A stretch of 64,000 bases of DNA from the NCBI RefSeq assembly GCF_002902945.1, contig NZ_CP026103.1:496001-560000 (forward strand), in the 5' to 3' direction. The notes beneath the pieces were generated by a model. It did not search any database. It had not been told where the DNA came from and was given only the letters and a program-made list of their open reading frames with translations. The position numbers were made by a program, and so were the translations under genes. The stretch comes from Paraburkholderia caribensis. Its GTDB lineage: Bacteria > Pseudomonadota > Gammaproteobacteria > Burkholderiales > Burkholderiaceae. Within the stretch, counting starts at the first letter, position 1. Each line of letters starts with the position of its first letter. This document shows, one piece after another, positions 42,703 through 51,107 of the stretch.

Positions 42703-44034
42703 ATGCTCGCACCGACGACACCGCACCGGCCGCAGCCGGACTCGCTCTGGCGGGCGATGGCTGCGCGCTCGCCCGTCACGGATGCGCCCGTCAGCACGGG
42801 CTCACCGCTTGCGCGCGATCTAAGCGTCGAGGTGGCGATCATCGGCGCGGGGTACTCGGGGCTCGCGGCGGCGTACGCATTGCAAAAGCGCGGCGTCGAT
42901 TGCGCCGTGTTCGACGCGAATCCCGTCGGCTGGGGCGCGAGCGGGCGTAATGGCGGCGTGGTGTCGTCGAAGTTCCGGCTGTCGTTTCCGTCGATAGCAA
43001 GCACCTACGACCTCGACACCGCGAGACGCATGCACCGGCTCGCGCACGACGGCGTGCGCGTGGTCGAGCAGTTCGTCGATGAGTTCAAGCTGGAGCGGGC
43101 GCGCTTCGAACATACGGGCAGCCTGCGCTGCGCGCACACCGAGCGGGCGTTCGCGTCGATTCGCGCGGAAGCGGATTGGGTGCGAACGCAGCTTGGCGAT
43201 GACTCGATGAGCGTGCTGTCGCGCGAGGCAATCACGCACGAAACGGGTTCGAAGGGTTTTGTCGGCGGCGTGCTGAGCGCCGATGCCGGCACGATCCTGC
43301 CGCTCGAATACGTGTGCGGCATTGCGCGTGCGCTGACGGCGCGCGGCGTGCCGATCTACGAAGCGACGCCGATTCTCGACATGACGCGCGTGCAGGAAGG
43401 CGTGATGCTGCGCGCGCCCGGCGGCAGCGTGCGCGCGAAGCAGGTGATCGTCGCGACCAATGCGTACTCGAACCTCACGCAGGCCACGTCGTCGTATCAG
43501 CGCGAACTCGTGCCGTTTCGCAGCGCGATGATCGCCACGGAAAGGTTGCCGGCGGAACTCGACGCGAAGCTGATGGTCAACGGGCGCAGCTACACCGAAA
43601 CACGTCGGATGATGAAGTGGTTTCGCAAGGTGGACGGCCGTATGCTGTTCGGCGGCCGCGATGCGTTCGGCAAGGAAGGGCAGGCAACGGGCTTCGATGC
43701 GTTGCAGCGCGCCATGGTCGCGCTCTTTCCCGATCTCGCGAACGTGCGTGTCGAGTACGGCTGGTCGGGATATGTGGGCATGACGTTCAACGCGTTGCCG
43801 CATGTCGGGCGCAGCGACGACGTCACGACGTTCTGTCTCGGGTATAACGGGGCAGGTGTCGCGATGGCGAGCCTGATCGGGCAGCATGCTGCTGCGCTGG
43901 CGCTCGGCGAGAAGCCCGAGCTGGCGCTGCTGGCCCAGCAAGGCTTGCGGCCCGTGCCGTTTCATTCGCTGCGCGCGCCGGGCGTCAGGCTCGTCGCCGC
44001 GTGGTATCAGTTTCTGGACGCAGTGGGTGCATGA
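42703..44034 (+). CDS. FAD-dependent amine oxidoreductase, PuuB-like (copy 2)
   Basis: 443 residues, DAO family. FAD fold VEVAIIGAGYSGLAAAYALQKRG near residue 43, then WGASGRNGGVVSSKFR near residue 77, the same GASGRNGG signature as copy 1. FAD contact near the C-terminus in CLGYNGAGVAMASLIGQHAA. Predicted to oxidise an amine or N-alkyl amino acid imported by the surrounding ABC transporter. It overlaps the permease gene by 4 bp, so enzyme and transporter are translated together. Confidence 0.86.
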   Translation: MLAPTTPHRPQPDSLWRAMAARSPVTDAPVSTGSPLARDLSVEVAIIGAGYSGLAAAYALQKRGVDCAVFDANPVGWGASGRNGGVVSSKFRLSFPSIASTYDLDTARRMHRLAHDGVRVVEQFVDEFKLERARFEHTGSLRCAHTERAFASIRAEADWVRTQLGDDSMSVLSREAITHETGSKGFVGGVLSADAGTILPLEYVCGIARALTARGVPIYEATPILDMTRVQEGVMLRAPGGSVRAKQVIVATNAYSNLTQATSSYQRELVPFRSAMIATERLPAELDAKLMVNGRSYTETRRMMKWFRKVDGRMLFGGRDAFGKEGQATGFDALQRAMVALFPDLANVRVEYGWSGYVGMTFNALPHVGRSDDVTTFCLGYNGAGVAMASLIGQHAAALALGEKPELALLAQQGLRPVPFHSLRAPGVRLVAAWYQFLDAVGA

Positions 44035-44942
44035 TGACGACAGCCAAACACGTTTTGCAGGAACAGACTGTGATGCACGCCACTACGATCGATCCGTCGG
44101 TACGCCACCAGCAGCGCGAAGACCGCGCGATGCTGCTGCTGATGGCGCCCGCGCTGCTCGTCGTCGTGGTGCTGCTGGTGTTGCCGCTGGCGTGGCTTTC
44201 GTGGCAATCGATCTACCATGACGGCGCGTTCACGCTCGTCAACTATCGGCGGATTTTCACGGGCACGTATCTCGACACGTTTCTGATGACGTTCAAGCTG
44301 AGCATCATCGTGACGGGCATTACCTTGCTGCTCGGTTATCCCGTGGCCTATTTCGCGGCGTCCGTGCCGCCAAAATGGAGCGCGCTGATTCTCGGCATGG
44401 TGATTCTGCCGTTCTGGACCAGCGTGCTCGTGCGCACGTATGCGTGGCTCGTGCTGCTGCAACGCACGGGGCTCGTGAACAAGGCGCTGCTGTCGATGGG
44501 GCTGATCGACAGGCCGTTGCAGCTTTCGTACAACCAGTTCGGCACGATCGTCGCGATGGTGCACATCCTGTTGCCGTTCATGGTGCTGCCGCTTTACTCC
44601 GCGATGCAGAAGATTCCCGGCAACCTGTCGCAGGCGGGCGCGAGCCTGGGTGGTTCGCCGTTGCACGTGTTCTGGCGCGTGTTCCTGCCGCTGTCGATGA
44701 GCGGCGTGGTCGCCGGCGTGACGCTCGTGTTCGTGCTGTGCCTCGGCTTCTACATCACGCCCGAGCTGATGGGGGGCGGCAAGTCGATCATGGTGTCGAT
44801 GGTGGTGAGCCGCAATGTCGAGATATACAACAGTTGGGGCGCGGCGAGCGCGGTGAGCGTCGTGTTGCTGGTCTGCGTGTTCGCGATCTTCTATGCAGCG
44901 AGCCGCGTGATTCCACTCGAAAAGACCTTGGGCGCGAAATGA
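44031..44942 (+). CDS. ABC transporter permease, PotB-like
   Basis: 303 residues, inner-membrane, six predicted segments (for example LLLMAPALLVVVVLLVLPLAWL near residue 38 and SIIVTGITLLLGYPVAYF). The permease loop is PGNLSQAGASLGGSPLHVFWRVFLPLS near residue 200, and PFWTSVLVRTYAW is typical of PotB. The start at 44031 uses the ATGATG overlapping the previous stop; an in-frame ATG at 44073 would trim 14 residues. It overlaps the PotC-like gene by 4 bp. Confidence 0.92.
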   Translation: MMTTAKHVLQEQTVMHATTIDPSVRHQQREDRAMLLLMAPALLVVVVLLVLPLAWLSWQSIYHDGAFTLVNYRRIFTGTYLDTFLMTFKLSIIVTGITLLLGYPVAYFAASVPPKWSALILGMVILPFWTSVLVRTYAWLVLLQRTGLVNKALLSMGLIDRPLQLSYNQFGTIVAMVHILLPFMVLPLYSAMQKIPGNLSQAGASLGGSPLHVFWRVFLPLSMSGVVAGVTLVFVLCLGFYITPELMGGGKSIMVSMVVSRNVEIYNSWGAASAVSVVLLVCVFAIFYAASRVIPLEKTLGAK

Positions 44943-45736
44943 ACAAGCTCTCATTCGGAAGGCTGACGCTCGGTGCGGGCGTCGTGCTCATCCTCGTGTT
45001 TCTGATGCTGCCCGTCGTCATCGTCGTGCCGCTGTCGTTCTCCGATACGCGCTTCATGACGTTTCCGCCGCCTGCGTATTCGCTGCGCTGGTATCACTCG
45101 TTTTTCGACAACCCCGCATGGATCGACGCGGCGCGCGTGACGCTGACGGCCTCCGTGTGCGCCGCGCTGATCGCGACGCCGCTGGGCATCGCGGCGGCGT
45201 ATGGTATCCAGCACGGCTCGCACTGGTCGATGCGCTATCTGCGCACGCTGCTGATGCTGCCGTTGATGGTCCCTATCATCATCGTCGCAGTGGGCGTGTT
45301 TTTCGTGTTCACGCAGGCAGGGTATGTGAATACGCTGACCGGGCTGATCGTCGCCGATACGATGCTCGGTTTGCCGTATGTGCTGATCTCGGTGGGCGCG
45401 GATTTGCGGACCTTCGACCGTACCCAGGAAATGGTCGCGCGCAGCCTCGGCATGAACCGCTTTCGCAGCTTCATGATGGTGACGCTGCCGCAGATCAAGG
45501 CGAGTGTCATCTCCGGCGCAGTGTTCGTGTTCATTCAGGCGCTGGACGAAACGGTTGTCGCGCTGTTCATTTCGGGCGGCTCGAACCAGACGCTGACGCG
45601 GCGCATGTTCGTCACGTTGCGCGACGAGATCGATCCGACCATCGCCGCGATCAGCACGATGCTGACCGCGCTGACGCTGTGCCTCGTGATGATCGTGGTC
45701 GTGAGCCGCCGTTCGTCGGCGGTCGCGCGGGCCTGA
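44939..45736 (+). CDS. ABC transporter permease, PotC-like
   Basis: 265 residues, second permease. First membrane helix LTLGAGVVLILVFLMLPVVIVVP; then FSDTRFMTFPPPAYSLRWYHSFFDNP, the classic PotC periplasmic stretch; permease loop EMVARSLGMNRFRSFMMVTLPQIKASV near residue 165. With the PotA- and PotB-like proteins it forms a polyamine/aminated-compound importer. The stop is followed 20 bp later by the aldehyde dehydrogenase gene. Confidence 0.92.
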   Translation: MNKLSFGRLTLGAGVVLILVFLMLPVVIVVPLSFSDTRFMTFPPPAYSLRWYHSFFDNPAWIDAARVTLTASVCAALIATPLGIAAAYGIQHGSHWSMRYLRTLLMLPLMVPIIIVAVGVFFVFTQAGYVNTLTGLIVADTMLGLPYVLISVGADLRTFDRTQEMVARSLGMNRFRSFMMVTLPQIKASVISGAVFVFIQALDETVVALFISGGSNQTLTRRMFVTLRDEIDPTIAAISTMLTALTLCLVMIVVVSRRSSAVARA

Positions 45737-45756
45737 GGTCTTTCTACGGAAACCGG

Positions 45757-47184
45757 ATGTCCAATTCACTGAAGTTTTATATCGACGGCGCGTGGGTCGA
45801 GCCGTCCAGCTCCGCGCGTCTGCCTGTCATCGATCCTTGCACCGAAGAGCCGTTCGCCGAAGTGGCGCTCGGCAATGCTCAGGATGTCGAGCGCGCGGTG
45901 GCGGCGGCGAAGCGCGCGTTTGCGTCGTTCTCGCAAACGCAGCCAGAAGAGCGCGTTGCGTTCATCCGGCGCATTCTCGCGGCGTATCTCGAACGCTATG
46001 ACGAGATGGCCGAGACGATTATGCGCGAGATCGGCGCGCCCGCGAAGCTCTCGCATGCGTGGCAGGCGGGTCTTGGCAAACGGCATCTGGAAGAAGTGCT
46101 GCGCACCTGCGAGACTTTCGAATGGCAGCGCAAGAAGGGCACGACGCTGATCAATCACGAGCCTGTCGGTGTCGTCGCGTTGATCACGCCGTGGAACTGG
46201 CCGATCAATCAGATCGTCTGCAAGGTCGCGCCGGCCATCGCCGCAGGCTGCACGATGGTGTTGAAGCCCAGCGAGGTGTCCCCGCTCAATGCCGTGCTGT
46301 TCGCCGAGATTATCGATGCCGCCGGCGTCCCTTCTGGCGTGTTCAATCTCATCAACGGCGATGGGCCGACCGTGGGCGCGGCGCTGTGCAGTCATCCCGA
46401 CGTCGACATGGTGTCGTTCACGGGTTCCACGCGCGCGGGTATCGAGATTGCGAAGCTCGCTGCGCCGACCGTCAAGCGCGTTCACCAGGAACTGGGCGGC
46501 AAGTCGGCGAACATTCTGCTCGACGACGCCGATTTCGACACGGCGGTGACAGCGGGCGTCAATGCGTGCTTCGGCAATAGCGGCCAATCGTGCAATGCGC
46601 CGACGCGCATGCTCGTGCCCGCGTCGCGGCACGACGAAGCGGTCGAGATCGCGCGGCGCGCGGCGGATGCCCATCGTGTCGGTCCCGCCGACGCCGCGGA
46701 TACGACCATGGGCCCGGTGGTCAGCGACGTGCAGTTCGGGCGCGTGCAGCGGCTGATCGGGATCGGCATCGACGAAGGTGCGCAACTGGTTACGGGCGGC
46801 GTTGGGCGTCCCGATGGGTTGACGCGCGGCTACTACGTGAAGCCGACGGTGTTCGCGAACGTGGACCCGTCGATGACGATTGCTCGCGACGAGATCTTCG
46901 GCCCCGTGCTGGCGATCATGCCGTATCGCGACGAAGAAGAGGCGATCGCGATCGCCAACGATACGCCGTTCGGGCTGGCCGCTTATGTGCAATCGGCGGA
47001 TATCGGGCGGGCGCGGCGGGTTGGGTTCAGGATGCGAGCGGGCAGCGTGTATCTGAACTATCCCGCCTGGGATGCGGGGTCGCCGTTCGGCGGGTACAAG
47101 CAGTCGGGGAACGGGCGCGAGTATGGCGAGTGGGGGCTGGAGGCGTTTCTGGAGGTGAAGGGGGTAGTGGGGTTTGGCGCGTGA
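45757..47184 (+). CDS. NAD(P)-dependent aldehyde dehydrogenase (second)
   Basis: 475 residues. ALDH marks: ITPWNWPINQIVCKVAPAIAAG near residue 140, FTGSTRAGIEIAKLA near residue 222, base in QELGGKSANIL near residue 246, nucleophile in GNSGQSCNAPTR near residue 280, EEIFGP-type stretch RDEIFGPVLAIMPY. The NWPINQ variant is shared by aldehyde dehydrogenases linked to amine and hydroxy-aldehyde breakdown. It completes the plus-strand block: import, flavin oxidation, aldehyde oxidation. The 3' end faces hicB, 59 bp away. Confidence 0.88.
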   Translation: MSNSLKFYIDGAWVEPSSSARLPVIDPCTEEPFAEVALGNAQDVERAVAAAKRAFASFSQTQPEERVAFIRRILAAYLERYDEMAETIMREIGAPAKLSHAWQAGLGKRHLEEVLRTCETFEWQRKKGTTLINHEPVGVVALITPWNWPINQIVCKVAPAIAAGCTMVLKPSEVSPLNAVLFAEIIDAAGVPSGVFNLINGDGPTVGAALCSHPDVDMVSFTGSTRAGIEIAKLAAPTVKRVHQELGGKSANILLDDADFDTAVTAGVNACFGNSGQSCNAPTRMLVPASRHDEAVEIARRAADAHRVGPADAADTTMGPVVSDVQFGRVQRLIGIGIDEGAQLVTGGVGRPDGLTRGYYVKPTVFANVDPSMTIARDEIFGPVLAIMPYRDEEEAIAIANDTPFGLAAYVQSADIGRARRVGFRMRAGSVYLNYPAWDAGSPFGGYKQSGNGREYGEWGLEAFLEVKGVVGFGA

Positions 47185-47243
47185 GAGACGGAATGGAAAG
47201 CGCCATTGACGCGGGCCTTCCATCCCGGGAAATACGGCGCTGA

Positions 47244-47663
47244 TTACACCGCGCGAACATCAAGACGCTTACCCAATACCGCAAACGCCGACTCGACCAT
47301 TTCGATCTTCGATGAATGGCCGAAGTTCAGCAGTCGATCCACCTGCACCTGGTTGACGCTGAGCCGCCGTGCGAGTTCGGCCTTTCGTACGTTCTGGCGG
47401 AGCATTTCATCCGCCAGCAGCACTTTTGCGGTGACGAGCGCCGGCAGCGTGACGACGGGTTGCCCCCGTTTGGCCTTTGACGGCATCGGGATGCTTCGCT
47501 TCTGCGCGAAGTAGATTTCGAACGCGGCCTCGAGCGCATCCAGCGCTTGCACTTTCGCGTCTTCTTCGTCGTCGCCGACGGTGATGGCTTCGGGAACATC
47601 CGGAAACGTGACGAGCAACGTTCCGTTGTCGTCGGGTGTCAGGCTAATCGGGTAGCTGAGCAT
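47244..47663 (-). CDS. hicB: HicB antitoxin
   Basis: 139 residues. N-terminal partial RNase H-like fold (MLSYPISLTPDDNGTLLVTF, DVPEAITVGDDEEDAKVQALDALEAA), C-terminal helix-turn-helix (VRKAELARRLSVNQVQVDRLLNFGHSSKIEMVE). Neutralises HicA and represses the hicAB promoter. MLSYP is the usual HicB start; an in-frame ATG 21 bp upstream is possible. It lies downstream of hicA, the normal order, with a hairpin between. Locally AT-rich upstream DNA sets the pair apart from its neighbours. Confidence 0.92.
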   Translation of the reverse strand: MLSYPISLTPDDNGTLLVTFPDVPEAITVGDDEEDAKVQALDALEAAFEIYFAQKRSIPMPSKAKRGQPVVTLPALVTAKVLLADEMLRQNVRKAELARRLSVNQVQVDRLLNFGHSSKIEMVESAFAVLGKRLDVRAV

Positions 47664-47928
47664 ACGTGTGTCGTGGTTGGCCATTCTTGCAAAGAACATG
47701 GACGTGATACGCGAGTGAGAGAGCCCACGCAGGGCTCTCTGCTTCACCTGATACCGAGTTGCTTCTGATGGCTTCCACCAGTCCTTTACCCATTTCCTTC
47801 GCACCGTGATCGGGGAAGATGGTGGTCCTGCCATTGAGCGTTACCCGGTAGTGACTGGAGCCGCTTCGCTGCCTTTCGAACGTCGCACCTTGCTGCTTCA
47901 GCCACTTCCTGAACTCGCTGTATTTCAT
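47644..47928 (-). CDS. hicA: HicA toxin, probable 3' frameshift
   Basis: mRNA interferase of the HicA family with a dsRBD-like fold. Residues 1-54 are textbook (MKYSEFRKWLKQQGATF, SGSSHYRVTLNGRTTIFPDHG, EMGKGLVEAI) and keep the conserved His26. After residue 54 the family ending KQLGIR is encoded in the neighbouring frame, so as written the protein runs on to 94 residues with an unrelated tail that overlaps hicB. One missing base near 47764-47767 explains this; the corrected gene would be about 61 residues, ending at 47744. AGGGAGA precedes the ATG. Either a disabled toxin or a sequencing error. Confidence 0.85.
   Translation of the reverse strand: MKYSEFRKWLKQQGATFERQRSGSSHYRVTLNGRTTIFPDHGAKEMGKGLVEAIRSNSVSGEAESPAWALSLAYHVHVLCKNGQPRHTYAQLPD
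47718..47740. promoter_or_regulatory. Hairpin between hicA and hicB
   Basis: AGAGAGCCC-ACGCA-GGGCTCTCT, a perfect 9-bp stem with a five-base loop, located right after the frame-corrected hicA stop and 55 bp before hicB. No T-run; it may tune the toxin:antitoxin ratio. Confidence 0.6.
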
Positions 47929-47963
47929 GTTCTCCCTATGTTGTTGTGAAGGGAGAAATGTAC

Positions 47964-48010
47964 AACATTAATGTTATATTTATAAGTGGATATGTGCAAC
48001 AAAATTGTTG
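47964..48010. promoter_or_regulatory. hicAB promoter region with two palindromes
   Basis: Upstream of hicA the sequence is unusually AT-rich and holds AACATTAATGTT (47964-47975, perfect palindrome) and CAACAA-AA-TTGTTG (47997-48010). HicB proteins with helix-turn-helix domains bind such palindromes at their own promoter. The second lies only 10 bp from the stop codon of the GMC gene. Confidence 0.6.
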
Positions 48011-48019
48011 TATTTTTTC

Positions 48020-49732
48020 TTAAAGGCAAATCGGGGCATAGGACCCAGCTCGGCTTCCCGACGCTCTTATCATCTCGGCCACCCTCTCCGCCACCATGAT
48101 CGTCGGCACATTCGTGTTCGCACACGGAATCGAAGGCATCAGCGACGCATCGCACACATGCAGTCCTTCCACGCCATACACCGCGCCGTCCGCGTCGGTC
48201 ACGGCCAGCGGATCATCGGGCGCGCCCATTCTGCACGTCCCCGACGGATGCCACGTTCCGCCAACCGATCGCGTGACGAACCCGGTCATCGCCTGATCAT
48301 CGGCCAGCAGTTCATCGATTGAAACACCCTGCGTCACCACGCGCCGGATCAGCGACCCGCGCAACGGCCCGGCGATATCGAGCAGCGCGCTCAACGCCCC
48401 ACGCTGCAACGCGTTCCACATGCCCGGCACGGCCACCGCCGCGACGCGCGGCGAATAGCTCGACGGAAAAATCGCATCGCGATGGGCGGCCATCGAAGGC
48501 GCCGCCAGCGTCTGCGCACCGAACCGTAACGCAAGCTTCAACCGTTCGAGATCGCGCGGGTCCGACAGCATGGCGAAGTCGACCAGCGGCTCATCGAACG
48601 GATTCGCCGATGCGAGCTTCACCGACCCGCGCGAATACGACTTGTTGACCCAGAAGAAAATCGTCCCCAGCCGATAACCGACCGAGTGCCAGCCCGAACG
48701 CGACAGAATCGCGCCGTGCATGTCGCCGGGCACGGTATCGGGCAAGCCGGAGGAAAAACGCACGATTGCCTGTTCGTGATGCTCGTCGGGAAACGGCGTG
48801 CGCGCACCGCGCGGCAGAAACGCCGACACGGCAATCGACGGATGCTCCATCAGATTGCGTCCCACGCCCGCGCGGTCCGCGCGCACTTCGATGCCGAGCG
48901 CGGCGAGATCGCTGGCGGGACCGATGCCGCTTCTAAGCAGCAGCGCAGGACTATGAATCGCACCCGCGCTCACGATCACGCGCGCCGCGTTCAGATCCTC
49001 ATGTGTGCCGTCCGCATGCAAAAGCCGCGCACCCGTCGCACGCTGCCCGTCGAACAGAATCCGATCGACGACGAGACCCGTGCGTATCGACAGATTCTTG
49101 CGCGCACGCACGGCGCCGTCGAGATAACAGACGGAAGTCGGGATGCGTTCGCCCGTTGCGCTCACGGCGATCGACCCCACGAACGTTCCGTCTTCCCACG
49201 GCCCGTTCTGATCGTCGCGCAACGCATGTCCGCGCTGTTGCAGTGTGCCGAGCACGGCCTGCACGAACGGCGAGATACGCGGCCAGCGCGTGCGCTGGAT
49301 GCGCAACGGCCCATCCGCGCCATGCAGCTCGCCGCCGAAGTCGCAATCGGTTTCGAGCTTGCGAAAGTAGGGCAGACACGCTTGCCAGTTCCAGCCGCGC
49401 GCGCCGAGCGCTTCCCATTCGTCGTAATCGGCGGGCGCGCCGCGATTGGCCATCAGCGCGTTGATGGCCGAACCGCCGCCCAGCAGCTTCGCCTGTTCAT
49501 AGCGGCGCAGCGCCGCTGGCGCGCTCATGCGTGCTTTCAGTTGCTGCCAGATGTTGCTGGTGTCGAGATACGCGCGGCCCGGATAGCGGCTGCGGATCGC
49601 AGCGGGCATGCTCGTCTGCGAGATGTCGCGGCCCGCTTCGATCAGACACACGGTCTTGTCCATGTCTTCGGACAGTCGCGCGGCCAGCACGCAACCCGCC
49701 GAGCCGCCGCCCAGTATCAGATAGTCGATCAC
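48020..49732 (-). CDS. GMC-family oxidoreductase (choline dehydrogenase-like)
   Basis: 570 residues, FAD-dependent alcohol or choline-type dehydrogenase. FAD fold MIDYLILGGGSAGCVLAARLSED at the start, GMC signature 1 in KLLGGGSAINALMANRGAPADYDEW near residue 83, signature 2 GAIHSPALLLRSGIGPASDL near residue 255, C-terminal TWHPSGTCRMG with the catalytic His near residue 500. The start is GTG at 49732, placing the FAD motif at the N-terminus. It is the last gene of the minus-strand operon; a terminator-like hairpin separates it from the binding-protein gene upstream. Confidence 0.92.
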   Translation of the reverse strand: MIDYLILGGGSAGCVLAARLSEDMDKTVCLIEAGRDISQTSMPAAIRSRYPGRAYLDTSNIWQQLKARMSAPAALRRYEQAKLLGGGSAINALMANRGAPADYDEWEALGARGWNWQACLPYFRKLETDCDFGGELHGADGPLRIQRTRWPRISPFVQAVLGTLQQRGHALRDDQNGPWEDGTFVGSIAVSATGERIPTSVCYLDGAVRARKNLSIRTGLVVDRILFDGQRATGARLLHADGTHEDLNAARVIVSAGAIHSPALLLRSGIGPASDLAALGIEVRADRAGVGRNLMEHPSIAVSAFLPRGARTPFPDEHHEQAIVRFSSGLPDTVPGDMHGAILSRSGWHSVGYRLGTIFFWVNKSYSRGSVKLASANPFDEPLVDFAMLSDPRDLERLKLALRFGAQTLAAPSMAAHRDAIFPSSYSPRVAAVAVPGMWNALQRGALSALLDIAGPLRGSLIRRVVTQGVSIDELLADDQAMTGFVTRSVGGTWHPSGTCRMGAPDDPLAVTDADGAVYGVEGLHVCDASLMPSIPCANTNVPTIMVAERVAEMIRASGSRAGSYAPICL

Positions 49733-49785
49733 GTCGAATGGTGTGCGGCGCGTCGCCGGCCGTGCGTGAAAACAGCAATCAAATG

Positions 49786-49821
49786 AAAAGCGCCCGCGAC
49801 GAACAACGTTCCTGCGGGCGC
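49786..49821 (-). terminator. Terminator-like hairpin after the PotD-like gene
   Basis: Minus strand: GCGCCCGC (49821-49814) pairs with GCGGGCGC (49797-49790) across a 16-base loop, followed by TTTTCATTT. It lies 26 bp after the binding-protein stop and would end or attenuate that transcript before the GMC gene. Confidence 0.7.
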
Positions 49822-49846
49822 ATGCGCTGACCTGCCTGGCCAGACG

Positions 49847-50890
49847 TTACTGCATGAACTTCAGCCAGCGTGCCTTGGCCTCGATGCCGGCGTCGGAGGC
49901 CCACCATTCTTCCGACATCAGCGCCTGCTTCGATGCGTTATCCGGCGAGCTCGGCAATTCGCTAGCGCGCTTCGCCGTGATCTTGCCCGTCTTGAACGCC
50001 GCGGGGTTGCCAGGACCGTAGTCGATATAGAGCGGCAGATTCGCCTGCAAATCCGGCGACAACGCAGCGTTGACGAACTTGATCGCGTCGGGCAGATTCG
50101 GCGCGTTCTTCAGCACGCACAACTGCGTGTTCTGCAGAATGCCGTCGTTGAACGTGAAGTCGACATCGGGATCATCCTTCTTCACTGCGCTGGCGCGGCC
50201 GTTCCAGATCATCGTCATGTCCACTTCGCCGTCGTGCAGCAATTGCGCCGACTGGCCGCCCGAAGTCCACCACACGGTGATGTCGGGCTTGATCTGCTGC
50301 AGCTTCCTGAACGCGCGATCCACATCCAGCGGATAGAGCTTGTCGCGCGGCACGCCGTCGGCGAGCAGCGCCGCTTCGAGCACCGTTTGCGGATCGTTAC
50401 GCAGCGCCCGCGTGCCGGGGAAGTTCTTCACGTCCCAGAAGTCCTTCCAGCTTTGCGGCACCTTCTTGAGGTTCTTCTTGTTGTAGCCGATCACGGTCGA
50501 ATAGAACTCGTACGCAACCGAATACGGCGTACGGTATTTTTCCGGCACGGCTGCCGCGTTCGGGATTTTCGAGAAGTCCAGCTTTTCCAGCAGGCCTTCG
50601 CGGCCGCCGCGCAGGCAGTTCGAAGTGGGCGTATCGACCACATCCCAGATCGGCTTGCCCGTTGCGCCCTGGGCCTTGATTTGCGGCCACGCGTCGGGAA
50701 TGCTGTCCTGGTTGATCGTGATGCCCAACTGCTTCGCGGCGGGATCGAGGATCGCCTTGGTCTGCGCTTCCTGATACGTGCCGCCTTGTGAGACGAAAGT
50801 GATTTTCCCCGCCGCGAACGCGGGCGACAACCCCGCGATGCTCAACGCGAGCGTCATAACTAATGGGCGCAACTTCGTTTTATTGATCAC
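49847..50890 (-). CDS. PotD-like ABC transporter binding protein
   Basis: 347-residue periplasmic protein with a Sec signal (MINKTKLRPLVMTLALSIAG, cleavage near AFA-AG, residue ~27). Family marks: ITFVSQGGTYQEAQTKAILDPAAKQLG, KNFPGTRALRNDP and WNGRASAVKKDDPDVDFTFNDG, as in polyamine/aminated-compound binding proteins of the PotD/PotF group. It is the only candidate partner for the PotABC-like subunits at 40838-45736, which have no binding protein beside them. It lies on the opposite strand, so expression must be coordinated across two operons. Confidence 0.92.
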   Translation of the reverse strand: MINKTKLRPLVMTLALSIAGLSPAFAAGKITFVSQGGTYQEAQTKAILDPAAKQLGITINQDSIPDAWPQIKAQGATGKPIWDVVDTPTSNCLRGGREGLLEKLDFSKIPNAAAVPEKYRTPYSVAYEFYSTVIGYNKKNLKKVPQSWKDFWDVKNFPGTRALRNDPQTVLEAALLADGVPRDKLYPLDVDRAFRKLQQIKPDITVWWTSGGQSAQLLHDGEVDMTMIWNGRASAVKKDDPDVDFTFNDGILQNTQLCVLKNAPNLPDAIKFVNAALSPDLQANLPLYIDYGPGNPAAFKTGKITAKRASELPSSPDNASKQALMSEEWWASDAGIEAKARWLKFMQ

Positions 50891-51107
50891 GACTGTTTCC
50901 TCGACACGGTTGAAGCGAAAGACATCTTCCAGGTCGTGCTGTCGCGCTTCCGGCGTGGCGCAGGAAGCAGAACAACGCGGGATTGATTGAAAATATAGTG
51001 AGTCAATTTCGACGGAGCAACGCCGGAATTGTTGGAGTCCCCATGACGTAGTGTTATGTCAGACGCTTGCTGCGCAGGTCACCAGGGCTCTTACCGATCG
51101 CAGGCGG
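50891..51107. other. Gap between cupin and binding-protein genes
   Basis: 217 bp with no gene. It is long enough for a separate promoter for the binding protein and GMC genes. AT-rich sequence near 50985-51010 is compatible with this, but no clear motif was found. Confidence 0.4.
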
